Shown here one piece after another: positions 11,767 to 21,534 of a stretch of 64,000 nt of DNA. Position 1 is the first letter of the stretch; each line of letters opens with the position of its first letter. The notes under the pieces were generated by a model, which ran no database searches, was not told where the DNA came from, and saw only the letters and a program-made list of their open reading frames with translations. This DNA comes from Buttiauxella gaviniae (GTDB taxonomy: Bacteria; Pseudomonadota; Gammaproteobacteria; Enterobacterales; Enterobacteriaceae), in contig NZ_JBFMVT010000002.1 of assembly GCF_040786275.1 (NCBI RefSeq), positions 930,001-994,000 on the forward strand. Reading direction: 5' to 3'. A program made the translations under genes and the position numbers.

Positions 11767-12216
11767 TTAACTTAGCAATGAACTCCATTGCTCAACCCAA
11801 GGGTTAGAAACCGCCTCGGGTTCGGGATGGTCGTTTGCATCAATAGCCAGAACGGTGCCAACACGTTTGGCTCCCTGCTCTTGCAGTAAAGTGTCGAATT
11901 GTTTTCCGCCGCCACAAAAATGTTCGTAGTTGCTGTCGCCCAACGCAATCAAACCGTAACGCAATTCAGGCTGATATCCGATCTCATCTTTTATTGCCTG
12001 AAACAGAGGCACGATGCTGTCTGGCAAATCGCCCTGGCCGGTCGTCGAAGTCACAATCAGCACATATTGGTCACGAAATTTCTGCCAGTCAGCCAGTTCC
12101 GGGTCTTCGAATACTGTCGCTTTATGGCCCTGCTTTTTTAGGATCGCTGCGGCTTCTTCCGCCACCAGCAGCGAGTTTCCATACATGGTACCTACAAAAA
12201 TCCCCACTTCCGCCAT
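11767..12216 (-). CDS. yqcA: Flavodoxin-like protein YqcA
   Basis: A short-chain flavodoxin of 149 residues, as in E. coli. The FMN phosphate-binding loop is [13 protein letters not shown] at residues 9-21, and [11 protein letters not shown] (about 57-67) and [14 protein letters not shown] form the isoalloxazine-binding loops. The electron partner is not established. It follows truC with a 27-bp gap in the yqcC-truC-yqcA run. Confidence 0.94.
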   Translation of the reverse strand: MAEVGIFVGTMYGNSLLVAEEAAAILKKQGHKATVFEDPELADWQKFRDQYVLIVTSTTGQGDLPDSIVPLFQAIKDEIGYQPELRYGLIALGDSNYEHFCGGGKQFDTLLQEQGAKRVGTVLAIDANDHPEPEAVSNPWVEQWSSLLS

Positions 12217-12243
12217 CAGTTAACTCCTTGCGTTACGGCTGTA

Positions 12244-13014
12244 TTATTCATCCTGGCCGTTGCGTGCAACAAACTCAACCTTTTCGATATCACTCAGCAA
12301 TCCGCTCCAGCCAAACTGTGACATCATCTGCATCCAGGTATCATCAAGGTTGGCGCGAATGCATAACGGCTCACCAGTAACGGGATGATTTAACGAAAGC
12401 TGGCTTGCATGAAGCATCAGTCGCTGGCAGCCAAAATGCTCGGCAGCGGCGCGGTTTTGACGCAAATCACCATGTTTTGAATCACCGATCATCGGGTGGC
12501 GCAAGTGAGACATATGGCGGCGTAACTGGTGCTTACGGCCCGTTTTGGGCTCAAGCTCGACAAGACTGTAGCGCGCCGTAGGATAGCGCCCAACCGGCAC
12601 CGGCATTTCAACCGTCGCAAGGCCACGATAGTGCGTCACCGCAGGCTGTGGGTCTTTATTCTGAGTCGCTTTTTTATCAGCGATTTTATCCAGCTCTTCA
12701 ACCAGTGGATAATCAAGCAGCGCTTCATCTTCCAGCCAGCCGCGCGTCACCGCGTGGTAACGCTTTTGAATTTGATGATTTTCGAACTGCTGAGATAACG
12801 TATGCGCGACTTCGCTGGAGAGCGCCATCAGCAATACGCCAGAAGTAGGCCTGTCGAGGCGATGCACGGTAAACACATGCTTGCCGATTTGGTCACGCAC
12901 GGTTTGCATCACAAAGACGGTTTCATGCCTGTCAAGCCAGCTACGGTGAACCAGCCAACCAGACGGTTTGTTCACCGCAACCAGCCATTCGTCCTGATAA
13001 ATAATTTCCAGCAT
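12244..13014 (-). CDS. truC: tRNA pseudouridine(65) synthase TruC
   Basis: TruC isomerises U65 in some tRNAs. The 256-residue protein belongs to the RluA family; the catalytic aspartate is Asp54 in HRLDRPTSG, and KTGRKHQLRRH and the C-terminal LMLHASQL motif are present. No S4 domain is seen, as expected. The start codon shares its A with the yqcC stop (TGATG), so the two are translationally coupled. Confidence 0.95.
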   Translation of the reverse strand: MLEIIYQDEWLVAVNKPSGWLVHRSWLDRHETVFVMQTVRDQIGKHVFTVHRLDRPTSGVLLMALSSEVAHTLSQQFENHQIQKRYHAVTRGWLEDEALLDYPLVEELDKIADKKATQNKDPQPAVTHYRGLATVEMPVPVGRYPTARYSLVELEPKTGRKHQLRRHMSHLRHPMIGDSKHGDLRQNRAAAEHFGCQRLMLHASQLSLNHPVTGEPLCIRANLDDTWMQMMSQFGWSGLLSDIEKVEFVARNGQDE

Positions 13015-13343
13015 CAGTTGGCGTCACGCGCAAATAAAGCATCGAGGTCTTGCAGCGCTTTTAATAGCGGTTCGCGCTCAATCTGTGCGGCATCCAGCGC
13101 CATTTCATAATAAGGCGCGATGGCAAAATCGGCTGGCAAAGGAAGTTGGGCATCAAGAAGCGCATGCATTCGAGGGATCAAAACCCATTGCAGCCATTCG
13201 TGAGGCTGCAGGGTATCCATGCAAAAAGGCTGGGTGCTTTCAAAGGCGTCAGCGGTGGGGGCTGCGCTCTGCCAAAGTTGATGGTCACGCAAAACGTGTT
13301 CAATGATGTGTAGATGCTGGCGTACCAGCGCGTGGCGTTCCAT
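13014..13343 (-). CDS. yqcC: Conserved YqcC family protein (DUF446)
   Basis: A 109-residue cytoplasmic protein of unknown function, mostly helical, with the family block STQPFCMDTLQPHEWLQW and PRMHALLD. I chose ATG 13343 because GAGG lies five bases upstream and it gives the 109 residues of E. coli YqcC; an ATG five codons earlier is possible. It overlaps truC by one base and lies downstream of csrB, whose terminator separates the two. Confidence 0.88.
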   Translation of the reverse strand: MERHALVRQHLHIIEHVLRDHQLWQSAAPTADAFESTQPFCMDTLQPHEWLQWVLIPRMHALLDAQLPLPADFAIAPYYEMALDAAQIEREPLLKALQDLDALFARDAN

Positions 13344-13429
13344 GAAAACCTCGAGCATCAGTCAAAAGAAGCCGGCAAGGATACCACTTCTTACTTTCTT
13401 CATTTCTTAGTGCGGGCAAAAAAAGCATA

Positions 13430-13802
13430 AAAAAAGGGAGCACTGTATAAACAGTGCTCCCGGTTCGTTTCGCAGCTAATCCGGCTACTTTTGGTGCTCC
13501 CTGCTCGTCCGTGACAACTATGTCCTGCGGTCTCCTGACCTACATTCCGTCGTACTCGCGTCCTGCTACCTTCATCCTGAGGTGTTCCGGCATCATCCTG
13601 ATGCGATATCCTTTGGTCTTCCAGACCCACCGAACGTCCTGGCTCGGCTCTCATTCTCCATCCTGGAGGTGTCCCTTACTCTTCCTGAGTGATCCTTGCT
13701 TCGTCCTGAAGCCTTCCTTGCAACACCATCCTGGTGTGTTCCGCTTCTTCAATGAAGTGACATCATCCTGACATCTCCTTCACTTCCCGACTTCCTGTCG
13801 AC
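13430..13802 (-). ncRNA. csrB: CsrB regulatory RNA (CsrA antagonist)
   Basis: CsrB sequesters the translational regulator CsrA. On the minus strand about 373 nt carry some two dozen GGA motifs, many in the loops of short hairpins, for example CACCAGGATGGTG, CTTCAGGACGAAG, CTCCAGGATGGAG and CATCAGGATGATG. The 5' end GTCGACAGG and the 3' terminator GGGAGCACTGT-ataa-ACAGTGCTCCC plus seven U (stem 13436-13461) match E. coli CsrB, as does the place between syd and yqcC. Two UvrY-type boxes lie about 160 and 180 bp upstream. The TSS is assigned by homology. Confidence 0.96.
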
Positions 13803-13951
13803 GGACATAGAATCTACTAATTCGTTCAGTCTCGCAAGGCACTCACAACCAATGCTTACGATAACTTTCATTCAAAAGTCGAATAGATAATCATTAACTA
13901 TATGATAATTAATGGTTATCCGTTCTATCACCAAGAAAAGTCTGCAAGCAA

Positions 13952-13992
13952 AGTTAGAGATCTCTTACAGCTTGTGTAAGAGATCTCTCACA
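13952..13992. promoter_or_regulatory. Two UvrY/GacA-type boxes upstream of csrB
   Basis: Two 18-bp sites fit TGTAAG-N6-CTTACA, each with the central AGATCT. At 13952-13969 the plus strand reads AGTTAGAGATCTCTTACA, and at 13975-13992 it reads TGTAAGAGATCTCTCACA. Each has one perfect and one imperfect half, the perfect halves facing each other across five bases. Position far upstream of csrB agrees with the known UvrY site in E. coli. The AT-rich stretch 13880-13930 between boxes and promoter would suit DNA bending, for example by IHF. Confidence 0.8.
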
Positions 13993-14012
13993 CGCCCAAT
14001 AGCCATTAACGC

Positions 14013-14564
14013 TTAAATGACCTGCGGCTGGAGATCCTGAAGGAACACACTCAGTGAAGGCGCGAGCGTAGTACGCTGTTTGGTACCGATTTTCTCCAGC
14101 ACCACTTCGCCGGTTAAATTGCACAGAGAGACCACTGCCATTTCATCCGGTGTAGTAGCCAGAAACAGCGTTGGGGAAAGTTTCAGGCGTTTTTGGGTGA
14201 CCAGGTGACCAATAAGGTTTTCCTGAACGCGCTGAAAGTCATCTTCGCTCCAGGCCTGTAATAACGTTAACGCCTGATGGCCCGACGTCGCAGGCATATC
14301 ACCGGCAAACTGCGTGGTATAAAACTGATGCGCACCGGGCTGCAAGGTAATATCCATCGCCCGCTCAACCGCGCTAAGATCGCCTGCCGGAGTAAATGGC
14401 TGCGGTTGCCAACGAACATCATTACCCGTTGTCGTCACGATACACGGTGACGGCACGCCGTATAATTCTTCGCTCGCGGGCCAACCATCCGCCTGCTCAC
14501 GCCATGCCTGACAAAAACGTTGCGTGAAATCTTCCAGCGCCTGACGTACGTCGTTATCCACCAA
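14013..14564 (-). CDS. syd: SecY-interacting protein Syd
   Basis: A peripheral membrane protein that binds SecY and monitors translocon assembly. It has 183 residues against 181 in E. coli, with conserved blocks [24 protein letters not shown] and [20 protein letters not shown]. Divergent from queF with a 65-bp gap. The csrB promoter and UvrY boxes start right after its stop codon. Confidence 0.95.
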   Translation of the reverse strand: MVDNDVRQALEDFTQRFCQAWREQADGWPASEELYGVPSPCIVTTTGNDVRWQPQPFTPAGDLSAVERAMDITLQPGAHQFYTTQFAGDMPATSGHQALTLLQAWSEDDFQRVQENLIGHLVTQKRLKLSPTLFLATTPDEMAVVSLCNLTGEVVLEKIGTKQRTTLAPSLSVFLQDLQPQVI

Positions 14565-14629
14565 TTTCTCACTCCCTCAAGGCTGCGGTACAATAAAGGC
14601 CAATTGTACCTGCATTCTATCGGTGACAC

Positions 14630-15472
14630 ATGTCTTATGAAAAACACCAGGCCCTGAGCGGCCTGACGCTGGGCAAGCCAACGGCTTACCAGGATAACTA
14701 CCAACCGTCTCTGCTCCAGGCCGTGCCGCGTAGTCTCAATCGCGATCCACTTGGTTTACAGGCTGATAATCTACCCTTTAGCGGCGGCGATATCTGGACG
14801 CTGTATGAGCTCTCCTGGCTCAACAGCAACGGTTTGCCGCAGGTTGCCGTCGGGCATGTGCAGTTAGACGCGAACAGCGTAAATCTGGTCGAGTCCAAAA
14901 GCTTCAAACTCTATCTAAACAGCTTTAATCAAACGCAATTTGCTGACTGGGAAACCGTTCAGGAAACATTAAAACGTGATTTAAGCGCGTGCGCCCAAGG
15001 TGAAGTCAGCGTGGTCTTATTCCGCCTGCATGAACTTGAAGGCCAGGAAATCGCTGCGTTTACAGGCGAATGTATTGACGAACAAAATATCACTATCGAT
15101 AACTATGAATTTAACGCCGATTACCTGAACGGGGCTGCGGGCGATGAGCTCGTAGAAGAGACGCTGGTGAGCCATTTGCTGAAATCTAACTGCCTGATTA
15201 CCCATCAGCCAGATTGGGGTTCCGTGCAGATTCGCTATCGCGGCCCGCGCATCGATCGTGAAAAGCTGCTGCGTTATCTGGTGTCATTCCGTCATCACAA
15301 CGAATTTCACGAGCAGTGCGTTGAGCGCATCTTTAATGATATCCAGCATTTTTGCCAGCCGGAAAACCTGAGTGTTTACGCGCGATATACTCGCCGTGGC
15401 GGCCTGGACATCAATCCATGGCGCACAAATACCGATTTCCATCCGGCATTTGGACGGCTGGTTCGTCAATAA
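14630..15472 (+). CDS. queF: NADPH-dependent 7-cyano-7-deazaguanine reductase QueF
   Basis: QueF reduces preQ0 to preQ1 in queuosine synthesis. The 280-residue protein is the two-T-fold form typical of enterobacteria (282 in E. coli). The thioimide-forming Cys188 lies in [14 protein letters not shown], and the C-terminal half has [17 protein letters not shown]. No other queuosine gene is nearby. The start [15 protein letters not shown] matches the family. Confidence 0.96.
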   Translation: MSYEKHQALSGLTLGKPTAYQDNYQPSLLQAVPRSLNRDPLGLQADNLPFSGGDIWTLYELSWLNSNGLPQVAVGHVQLDANSVNLVESKSFKLYLNSFNQTQFADWETVQETLKRDLSACAQGEVSVVLFRLHELEGQEIAAFTGECIDEQNITIDNYEFNADYLNGAAGDELVEETLVSHLLKSNCLITHQPDWGSVQIRYRGPRIDREKLLRYLVSFRHHNEFHEQCVERIFNDIQHFCQPENLSVYARYTRRGGLDINPWRTNTDFHPAFGRLVRQ

Positions 15473-15587
15473 GTGCGAAACACCTCGCAAGCTATTGAAG
15501 GATTATTGTTTTCAGGTTGTTAAAGTTAACGTAGCAGGGCTATTGTAATCATTGGGAGCGGCACTTTACGCTTCGTAAGGAGTTAAC

Positions 15588-16952
15588 TTGATTACACATA
15601 TTAGCCCGCTAGGCTCAATGGATATGTTGTCGCAACTGGAAGTCGATATGCTTAAACGCACGGCCAGTAGCGACCTTTATCAACTGTTTCGCAACTGTTC
15701 ACTTGCCGTACTTAACTCAGGAAGCCAGACCGATAGCAGTAAAGAGTTGTTGTCGCGTTACGAAAACTTCGACATCAACGTGCTGCGCCGCGAGCGTGGC
15801 GTCAAACTCGAACTGATCAATCCTCCTGATGATGCCTTTGTTGATGGCCGCATCATCCGCGCCCTGCAAGCCAACTTGTTTGCGGTGCTGCGCGATATTT
15901 TGTTTGTAAACGGTCAACTCTCAAGCGCAGGCCGCTTCCAGAATCTCGATCTGGACGAGCCTGCCAATATCACCAACATGGTGTTCTCTATCCTGCGTAA
16001 CGCCCGTGCGCTGCACGTTGGCGAAGCGCCAAACCTCGTGGTTTGCTGGGGTGGTCACTCCATTAACGAAAACGAATATCTCTACGCACGCCGCGTTGGC
16101 ACACAACTGGGCCTGCGCGAACTCAACATTTGTACCGGCTGTGGCCCTGGCGCCATGGAAGCACCAATGAAAGGGGCGGCGGTGGGTCATGCGCAGCAGC
16201 GCTATAAAGAAGGGCGTTTTATCGGCCTGACAGAACCGTCGATTATTGCCGCCGAACCACCGAATCCGCTGGTGAACGAGCTGATTATCATGCCTGATAT
16301 TGAAAAACGCCTTGAGGCGTTTGTGCGTATCGCGCATGGCATCATCATCTTCCCGGGCGGCGTGGGTACCGCAGAAGAGCTGCTTTATCTGCTCGGTATT
16401 CTGATGAATCCACAAAACCATGATCAAGTCTTGCCGTTGATTCTCACCGGGCCAAAAGAGAGCGCAGATTACTTCCGCGTGCTGGATGAGTTTATCGTCA
16501 ATACGGTTGGCGAGCAGGCACGTCGTCATTACCAGATAATTATTGACGACCCGTCCGAAGTCGCCCGCCAGATGAAAAAAGCGATGCCGCAAGTTAAAGA
16601 GAATCGCCGTGAAACGGGCGATGCTTATAGCTTCAACTGGTCGATTCGCATTGCGCCCGATCTCCAACTGCCGTTTGAGCCAACCCATGAAAATATGGCA
16701 AATCTCAAGCTCTATCCGGACCAGCCAGCAGAACAGTTGGCGGCTTCTTTGCGCAGAGCATTCTCCGGCATTGTTGCGGGTAACGTAAAAGAAGGTGGTA
16801 TCCAGGCCATCGAAAAATACGGGCCATATAAAATCCATGGCGATGCACACATGATGCGACGCATGGACGATCTCCTTCAGGGCTTCGTTGCCCAGCACCG
16901 TATGAAATTACCAGGCAGTGCTTACATCCCTTGCTACGAAATCTGTACCTGA
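15588..16952 (+). CDS. ppnN: Pyrimidine/purine nucleotide 5'-monophosphate nucleosidase PpnN
   Basis: PpnN cleaves nucleoside monophosphates to base and ribose 5-phosphate and is bound by (p)ppGpp. The 454-residue protein has a LOG-type Rossmann domain with [15 protein letters not shown] and [16 protein letters not shown], flanked by N- and C-terminal extensions. The start codon is TTG at 15588, preceded by AAGGAG with seven bases spacing; the same product start ([14 protein letters not shown]) is seen in E. coli. A strong terminator follows at 16958. Confidence 0.95.
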   Translation: MITHISPLGSMDMLSQLEVDMLKRTASSDLYQLFRNCSLAVLNSGSQTDSSKELLSRYENFDINVLRRERGVKLELINPPDDAFVDGRIIRALQANLFAVLRDILFVNGQLSSAGRFQNLDLDEPANITNMVFSILRNARALHVGEAPNLVVCWGGHSINENEYLYARRVGTQLGLRELNICTGCGPGAMEAPMKGAAVGHAQQRYKEGRFIGLTEPSIIAAEPPNPLVNELIIMPDIEKRLEAFVRIAHGIIIFPGGVGTAEELLYLLGILMNPQNHDQVLPLILTGPKESADYFRVLDEFIVNTVGEQARRHYQIIIDDPSEVARQMKKAMPQVKENRRETGDAYSFNWSIRIAPDLQLPFEPTHENMANLKLYPDQPAEQLAASLRRAFSGIVAGNVKEGGIQAIEKYGPYKIHGDAHMMRRMDDLLQGFVAQHRMKLPGSAYIPCYEICT

Positions 16953-16957
16953 ACCCC

Positions 16958-16988
16958 AAGGGCGGAGCCATTCCGCCCTTCTTTTTTT
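16958..16988 (+). terminator. ppnN terminator
   Basis: Perfect nine-base-pair stem AAGGGCGGA/TCCGCCCTT with a five-base loop, followed by CTTTTTTT. It starts six bases after the ppnN stop. Confidence 0.9.
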
Positions 16989-17438
16989 CATCTTTTTTCC
17001 TGCCTTTTTATTCATTTTCCTGCTTTAATTCACCGAAAAAATGTTACCCGTATCAGCATTTTTATCTTTATAAAAAGTTATAGAAAACAGCTTAATAACC
17101 CTAAAAAATGCTGCTGATACAGTTGATTACACCGCTGAAACAGATCGAAACATCGTTTTATAAACCAAAATAACCCCATTTTTAGGGCGTTAATATTGCA
17201 TCAAATATCAGTAACAGAGTGAAAATCTGCAAAAAACGGCACAATTAGTAGATTCTTACAATTGCGATCTCGATCACTGATGAATTTACAACATGAATGT
17301 ATCTTTCCGCCCGCTGATTATCACTGGGCAAAATTACTATAAAAGCGCCTGTGCACAGCATTAAGTTTCAGTAGTCAATGGCAAGTCATCGCGATTGAAG
17401 CAGATTTCGAATCATATGTTCCTTTGGAGAAGTAGTAG
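16989..17438. promoter_or_regulatory. sdaC upstream regulatory region with CRP-like site
   Basis: About 450 bp, AT-rich, without a gene. A CRP-like site TGCGA-N6-TCACT lies at 17263-17278, and E. coli sdaC is known to be CRP- and Lrp-controlled. A long-range imperfect inverted repeat pairs 17050-17064 (GTATCAGCATTTTTA) with 17102-17120 (TAAAAAATGCTGCTGATAC), with three extra bases in the right arm. The sdaC ribosome-binding site is TGGAG upstream of ATG 17439. Confidence 0.6.
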
Positions 17439-18749
17439 ATGGAAACCACTCAAACCAGCAGTATTGGCTCTGTCGAGAGCAAAAGTTCATGGCGCAAGTC
17501 CGATACCATGTGGATGCTGGGCCTGTACGGAACAGCAATTGGGGCGGGCGTATTATTCCTGCCAATTAACGCCGGTGTAGGCGGTCTGATCCCGCTGTTC
17601 ATCATGGCAATTCTTGCCTTCCCAATGACCTTCTTCGCTCACCGCGGCCTGACTCGCTTTGTGCTGTCAGGTAAAAATCCAGGTGAAGACATTACCGAAG
17701 TTGTGGAAGAGCACTTTGGTGTTGGCGCGGGTAAAGTGATTACCCTGCTCTACTTCTTCGCAATCTACCCGATTCTGTTGGTCTATAGCGTTGCAATCAC
17801 TAACACTGTAGATAGCTTTATTACTCACCAGTTAGGTCTGGTTTCTCCGCCACGCGCGCTTTTGTCTCTGATTCTGATCGTTGGCCTGATGACCATCGTT
17901 CGTTTCGGCGAGCAAATGATCGTTAAAGCGATGAGTATTCTGGTGTTCCCGTTTGTTGCGGCACTGATGATGCTGGCGCTGTACCTGATTCCAAACTGGA
18001 GCAGCGCTGCGTTCGAAACCATGTCCTTTAGCGCAAGCCCGGCGACCGGTAGCGGCCTGTGGATGACGCTGTGGCTGGCAATCCCAGTGATGGTGTTCTC
18101 TTTCAACCACTCCCCAATCATCTCTGCGTTTGCGGTAGCAAAACGTAATGAATACGGCGAAGAAGCTGAGAAAAAATGCTCCCGCATTCTCTCCTACGCA
18201 CACATCATGATGGTTCTGACCGTGATGTTCTTCGTATTCAGCTGTGTCCTGAGCCTTTCTCCAGAAAACCTGGCTGAAGCAAAAGCACAAAACATTTCAA
18301 TTCTGTCTTACCTGGCTAACCACTTTAACGCGCCAGTCATTGCGTGGATGGCACCGATTATCGCCATCGTCGCGATTACTAAATCTTTCCTCGGTCACTA
18401 CTTAGGTGCTCGTGAAGGCTTTAACGGGATGGTAATCAAATCTCTGCGTGGCAAAGGTAAGAGCATTGAAGTCAGCAAACTGAACCGCATCACCGCTATC
18501 TTTATGCTCGTGACAACATGGATTGTTGCCACGCTGAACCCAAGTATTCTGGGTATGATTGAAACCCTGGGCGGCCCAATCATCGCGATGATTCTGTTCC
18601 TGATGCCGATGTATGCGATTCAGAAAGTCCCGGCGATGCGTAAATACAGCGGCCATATCAGTAATGCATTTGTGGTAATTATGGGTTTAGTCGCTATTTC
18701 GGCTATCTCTTACTCTCTGTATCCTCTGATTCACGGCCTGTTCATCTAG
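17439..18749 (+). CDS. sdaC: L-serine/proton symporter SdaC
   Basis: An inner-membrane serine importer of the hydroxy/aromatic amino-acid permease family, 436 residues against 429 in E. coli. The N terminus [20 protein letters not shown] precedes [20 protein letters not shown], the first helix. About 11 hydrophobic segments and the loops [20 protein letters not shown] and [20 protein letters not shown] are highly conserved. The C terminus is about seven residues longer than in E. coli. It is the first gene of sdaC-sdaB; a partial hairpin lies between the two. Confidence 0.95.
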   Translation: METTQTSSIGSVESKSSWRKSDTMWMLGLYGTAIGAGVLFLPINAGVGGLIPLFIMAILAFPMTFFAHRGLTRFVLSGKNPGEDITEVVEEHFGVGAGKVITLLYFFAIYPILLVYSVAITNTVDSFITHQLGLVSPPRALLSLILIVGLMTIVRFGEQMIVKAMSILVFPFVAALMMLALYLIPNWSSAAFETMSFSASPATGSGLWMTLWLAIPVMVFSFNHSPIISAFAVAKRNEYGEEAEKKCSRILSYAHIMMVLTVMFFVFSCVLSLSPENLAEAKAQNISILSYLANHFNAPVIAWMAPIIAIVAITKSFLGHYLGAREGFNGMVIKSLRGKGKSIEVSKLNRITAIFMLVTTWIVATLNPSILGMIETLGGPIIAMILFLMPMYAIQKVPAMRKYSGHISNAFVVIMGLVAISAISYSLYPLIHGLFI

Positions 18750-18758
18750 CAGCCCTAA

Positions 18759-18783
18759 ACCGCCAGCCTTCTGCTGGCGGTTC
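18759..18783 (+). terminator. Hairpin between sdaC and sdaB
   Basis: Ten-base-pair perfect stem AACCGCCAGC/GCTGGCGGTT with a five-base loop. The following TTCCTTCCCC is a poor U tract, so this is more likely an attenuating or mRNA-stabilising hairpin than a full terminator. Confidence 0.6.
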
Positions 18784-18818
18784 CTTCCCCTTTAAGTTAC
18801 TCAGGCAACGGACGCAAC

Positions 18819-20183
18819 ATGATTAGCGTATTCGATATTTTCAAAATCGGGATTGGCCCATCCAGCTCCCATACTGTCGGTCCAATGAAAGCAGGTTTTC
18901 AATTCGCTGACGATTTAATCGCGCAAGGGATTTTGCAGAACGTCACGCGTGTTGTAGTAGATGTCTACGGTTCACTTTCCCTCACCGGCAAAGGTCACCA
19001 TACAGATATCGCCATTATTATGGGTTTGGCAGGCAATATGCCGGACACAGTCGACATCGACGCAATCCCCCATTTCATTCAGGACGTGAATACTCACGGC
19101 CGACTGTTGCTGGCTAACGGTCAGCATGAAGTGGAGTTCCCGGTCGATACCAGCATGAACTTCCATGAAGATAATCTCTCGCTGCATGAAAACGGGATGC
19201 GCATTACTGCGCTTGCTGGCAACGATGTTATCTACAGCCAAACGTACTACTCCATCGGCGGCGGCTTTATCGTTGATGAGGCACACTTTGGCCTGGAAGA
19301 TACCCAGCAGGTCGCCGTACCTTATCCATATAAAAGTGCAGCCGATTTACAGCGTCACTGCAAAGAAACCGGGCTGTCCTTGTCGGGTTTGATGATGCAT
19401 AACGAACGTGCGATGCGTCCTCAAGCTGAAATTGATGCGCATTTTGCAAACGTCTGGGGTGTGATGCGTAGCGGTATTGAGCGCGGCATTACCACCGAAG
19501 GTGTGCTGCCGGGGAAAATGCGTGTTCCTCGCCGTGCGGCTGCCTTGCGCAGAATGTTGGTCAGCAGCGATAAAAATAACTCCGATCCAATGGCTGTCGT
19601 GGACTGGATTAACATGTTCGCGTTAGCGGTCAACGAAGAAAACGCAGCGGGTGGCCGCGTTGTTACCGCGCCAACCAACGGAGCATGCGGTATCGTTCCT
19701 GCGGTTCTGGCTTATTACGACAAATTCATTCGTGAAGTTAATGCGAACTCTTGCGCGCGATATTTCCTGGCCGCAGGTGCCATTGGTTCTCTGTATAAGA
19801 TGAACGCATCCATTTCTGGTGCCGAAGTAGGTTGCCAGGGCGAAGTTGGCGTAGCCTGTTCTATGGCGGCGGCAGGTCTGGCTGAGTTACTGGGCGGTAG
19901 TCCAATCCAGGTGTGTATCGCAGCAGAAATCGGCATGGAACATAACCTTGGCCTGACCTGCGACCCGGTTGCGGGGCAAGTTCAGGTGCCATGTATTGAA
20001 CGTAATGCCATCGCGGCAGTGAAAGCCGTAAACGCCGCGCGAATGGCGTTGCGCCGCACCAGCGAGCCGCGCGTTTGTCTCGATAAAGTTATCGAAACGA
20101 TGTATGAAACCGGTAAGGACATGAATGCCAAATACCGCGAAACTTCGCGCGGTGGACTGGCGATGAAAGTCTCCTGCGATTAA
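18819..20183 (+). CDS. sdaB: L-serine deaminase II SdaB
   Basis: A 4Fe-4S enzyme that converts serine to pyruvate and ammonia. The 454-residue single-chain form starts with IGPSSSHTVGPMKAG and an ACT-like beta domain, then the catalytic alpha domain with APTNGACGIVPAVLAYYDKF. Candidate cluster cysteines lie in GCQGEVGVACSMAA and GLTCDPVAG. Length and sequence fit SdaB (455 in E. coli) and the pairing with sdaC supports this over SdaA or TdcG. Confidence 0.96.
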   Translation: MISVFDIFKIGIGPSSSHTVGPMKAGFQFADDLIAQGILQNVTRVVVDVYGSLSLTGKGHHTDIAIIMGLAGNMPDTVDIDAIPHFIQDVNTHGRLLLANGQHEVEFPVDTSMNFHEDNLSLHENGMRITALAGNDVIYSQTYYSIGGGFIVDEAHFGLEDTQQVAVPYPYKSAADLQRHCKETGLSLSGLMMHNERAMRPQAEIDAHFANVWGVMRSGIERGITTEGVLPGKMRVPRRAAALRRMLVSSDKNNSDPMAVVDWINMFALAVNEENAAGGRVVTAPTNGACGIVPAVLAYYDKFIREVNANSCARYFLAAGAIGSLYKMNASISGAEVGCQGEVGVACSMAAAGLAELLGGSPIQVCIAAEIGMEHNLGLTCDPVAGQVQVPCIERNAIAAVKAVNAARMALRRTSEPRVCLDKVIETMYETGKDMNAKYRETSRGGLAMKVSCD

Positions 20184-20191
20184 AAGCAAAA

Positions 20192-20214
20192 GGCCCTCGT
20201 TGAGGGCCTTTTTT
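20192..20214 (+). terminator. sdaB terminator
   Basis: Perfect stem GGCCCTC/GAGGGCC with a three-base loop and six T immediately after. Confidence 0.9.
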
Positions 20215-20249
20215 ATGGGCGAATATATCGCCCTGATAATATTTGATAT

Positions 20250-20275
20250 GCCGGATGAGCAGTGCCACCCGACAT
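20250..20275 (-). repeat. Degenerate REP-like element
   Basis: Read on the minus strand, TGTCGGGTGGC and CATCCGGC resemble the arms of enterobacterial REP units, with mismatches. It lies between convergent sdaB and kduI. Confidence 0.45.
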
Positions 20276-20291
20276 AACCGATAAAGAGTGC

Positions 20292-21128
20292 CTAGCGCAG
20301 ATCGCCCACTTTTACGTGGTCCATATCATCAAACACCTGGTTCTCACCCACCATACCCCAGATAAAGGTATACGCACGCGTACCCACACCTGAGTGAATT
20401 GACCAGCTCGGGGAAATCACAGCTTGTTCGTTCTGCATTACGATATGACGGGTTTCTTGAGGCTGCCCCATCATGTGGAATACGCAGCTATCCTGCTCCA
20501 GACCGAAGTAGAAATAGACTTCCATACGACGCTCGTGGGTATGGCAAGGCATGGTATTCCACAGGTTGCCAGGTTCCAGCTCAGTCAGCCCCATGCTCAA
20601 CTGGCAGGTTTCCAGCACATCTGGCACGAAGTATTTGTTGATGGTACGGCGGTTGCTCGTCACGCTGTCGCCCAGAGTCACCGGAGAAACATCAGCAGGC
20701 GTCACACGCTTGGTTGGGTAAGTTGTATGAGCCGGTGCGCAGTTATAATAGAAACGAGCAGGATTTGCCGGGTCAATGCTCGCAAAGACCACTTCTTTAG
20801 CGCCCTTGCCTACATATAAACCATCGCGAGTACCAATCTCATAGCATGTGCCATCAACAGTAATTGTGCCCTGACCGCCGATGTTAATCACACCCAGCTC
20901 ACGACGCTCCAGGAAGTAGCTCACGCCTAACTGTTTACCCACTTCACCGCCAACGCTCACAGTGCGAGTTACTGGCATGACACCACCAACAATAATGCGG
21001 TCGATATGGCTATAGGTCATGGTGTACTGATCGGCAGTAAAAATGGTTTCGATCAGAAACTCTTTACGCAAGCCCGCGGTATCCAGCGTTTTTGCATGAT
21101 CACTATGAATGCTTTGACGAATGTCCAT
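20292..21128 (-). CDS. kduI: 5-keto-4-deoxyuronate isomerase KduI
   Basis: KduI converts 5-keto-4-deoxyuronate (4-deoxy-L-threo-5-hexosulose uronate) to 3-deoxy-D-glycero-2,5-hexodiulosonate in pectin/hexuronate breakdown. It has 278 residues, as in E. coli. The zinc site is in [16 protein letters not shown] with the histidines about 196 and 198 and Glu203, plus a later histidine in SIHSGVG. It is divergent from kdgT, with a KdgR-like palindrome between them. In K-12 kduI lies elsewhere and the slot after sdaB holds only xni and the fucose genes, so this placement is lineage-specific. Confidence 0.96.
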   Translation of the reverse strand: MDIRQSIHSDHAKTLDTAGLRKEFLIETIFTADQYTMTYSHIDRIIVGGVMPVTRTVSVGGEVGKQLGVSYFLERRELGVINIGGQGTITVDGTCYEIGTRDGLYVGKGAKEVVFASIDPANPARFYYNCAPAHTTYPTKRVTPADVSPVTLGDSVTSNRRTINKYFVPDVLETCQLSMGLTELEPGNLWNTMPCHTHERRMEVYFYFGLEQDSCVFHMMGQPQETRHIVMQNEQAVISPSWSIHSGVGTRAYTFIWGMVGENQVFDDMDHVKVGDLR

Positions 21129-21534
21129 TACTTTTCCTTACTGGGAATAATAAGCGCGAACACAATCACGCTCGTTACTATGAATAAATTTTAGCAATTA
21201 AATTTTGTTGATAACAAAGAATCTACATTTAACCGCACCACGAAGACAGTTTATCACCTGATCAAAAAAATAATGTGATCCAAATTGAAATATTGTTTCA
21301 ATTTGATTGAAGCGCAATTCCAATCGAGACATAGTTGACGTCAAGAGGAATGACTGAGGCACAACAGCTACGGTAATTAACTCCATAAGGTTAATGAAAC
21401 TGCCATTAAGAGCAAACAACATCTCTGACCTAAGACCCTATAAACCCAGGGAAAACAACGGTTTTCGCCGCTAACTGTTAAGAGGTTTTTTCACTAACTA
21501 TTTGTAAGTAGTGAAAAAACAATAAGGAATTATC
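21129..21534. promoter_or_regulatory. kduI-kdgT divergent promoter region
   Basis: A 406-bp gap with the KdgR-like operator at 21282. A perfect 12-bp inverted repeat lies at 21485-21496 and 21509-21520 (GTTTTTTCACTA ... TAGTGAAAAAAC, 12-base spacer), directly before the kdgT Shine-Dalgarno AAGGA. No gene is supported here; a 74-codon frame on the minus strand lacks a start signal. Confidence 0.6.
21282..21304. promoter_or_regulatory. KdgR-like operator between kduI and kdgT
   Basis: Perfect nine-base inverted repeat AAATTGAAA-N5-TTTCAATTT. It fits the KdgR consensus (AATGAAAC-type arms around a short centre, with TTTCA-type right half) and lies about 155 bp upstream of kduI and 230 bp upstream of kdgT, between two genes that KdgR controls in pectinolytic enterobacteria. 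The kdgR gene is not in the window. Confidence 0.75.

Noticed and set aside
13440-13800. Regular TCCTG ladder that could be read as a tandem-repeat protein or repeat array
   Set aside because: It is the GGA-hairpin ladder of CsrB read on the other strand, with a proper terminator and conserved synteny.
15921-16898. Long antisense open frame of 325 codons inside ppnN
   Set aside because: ppnN is a conserved gene on the other strand; the frame is a codon-bias shadow with no recognisable motif.
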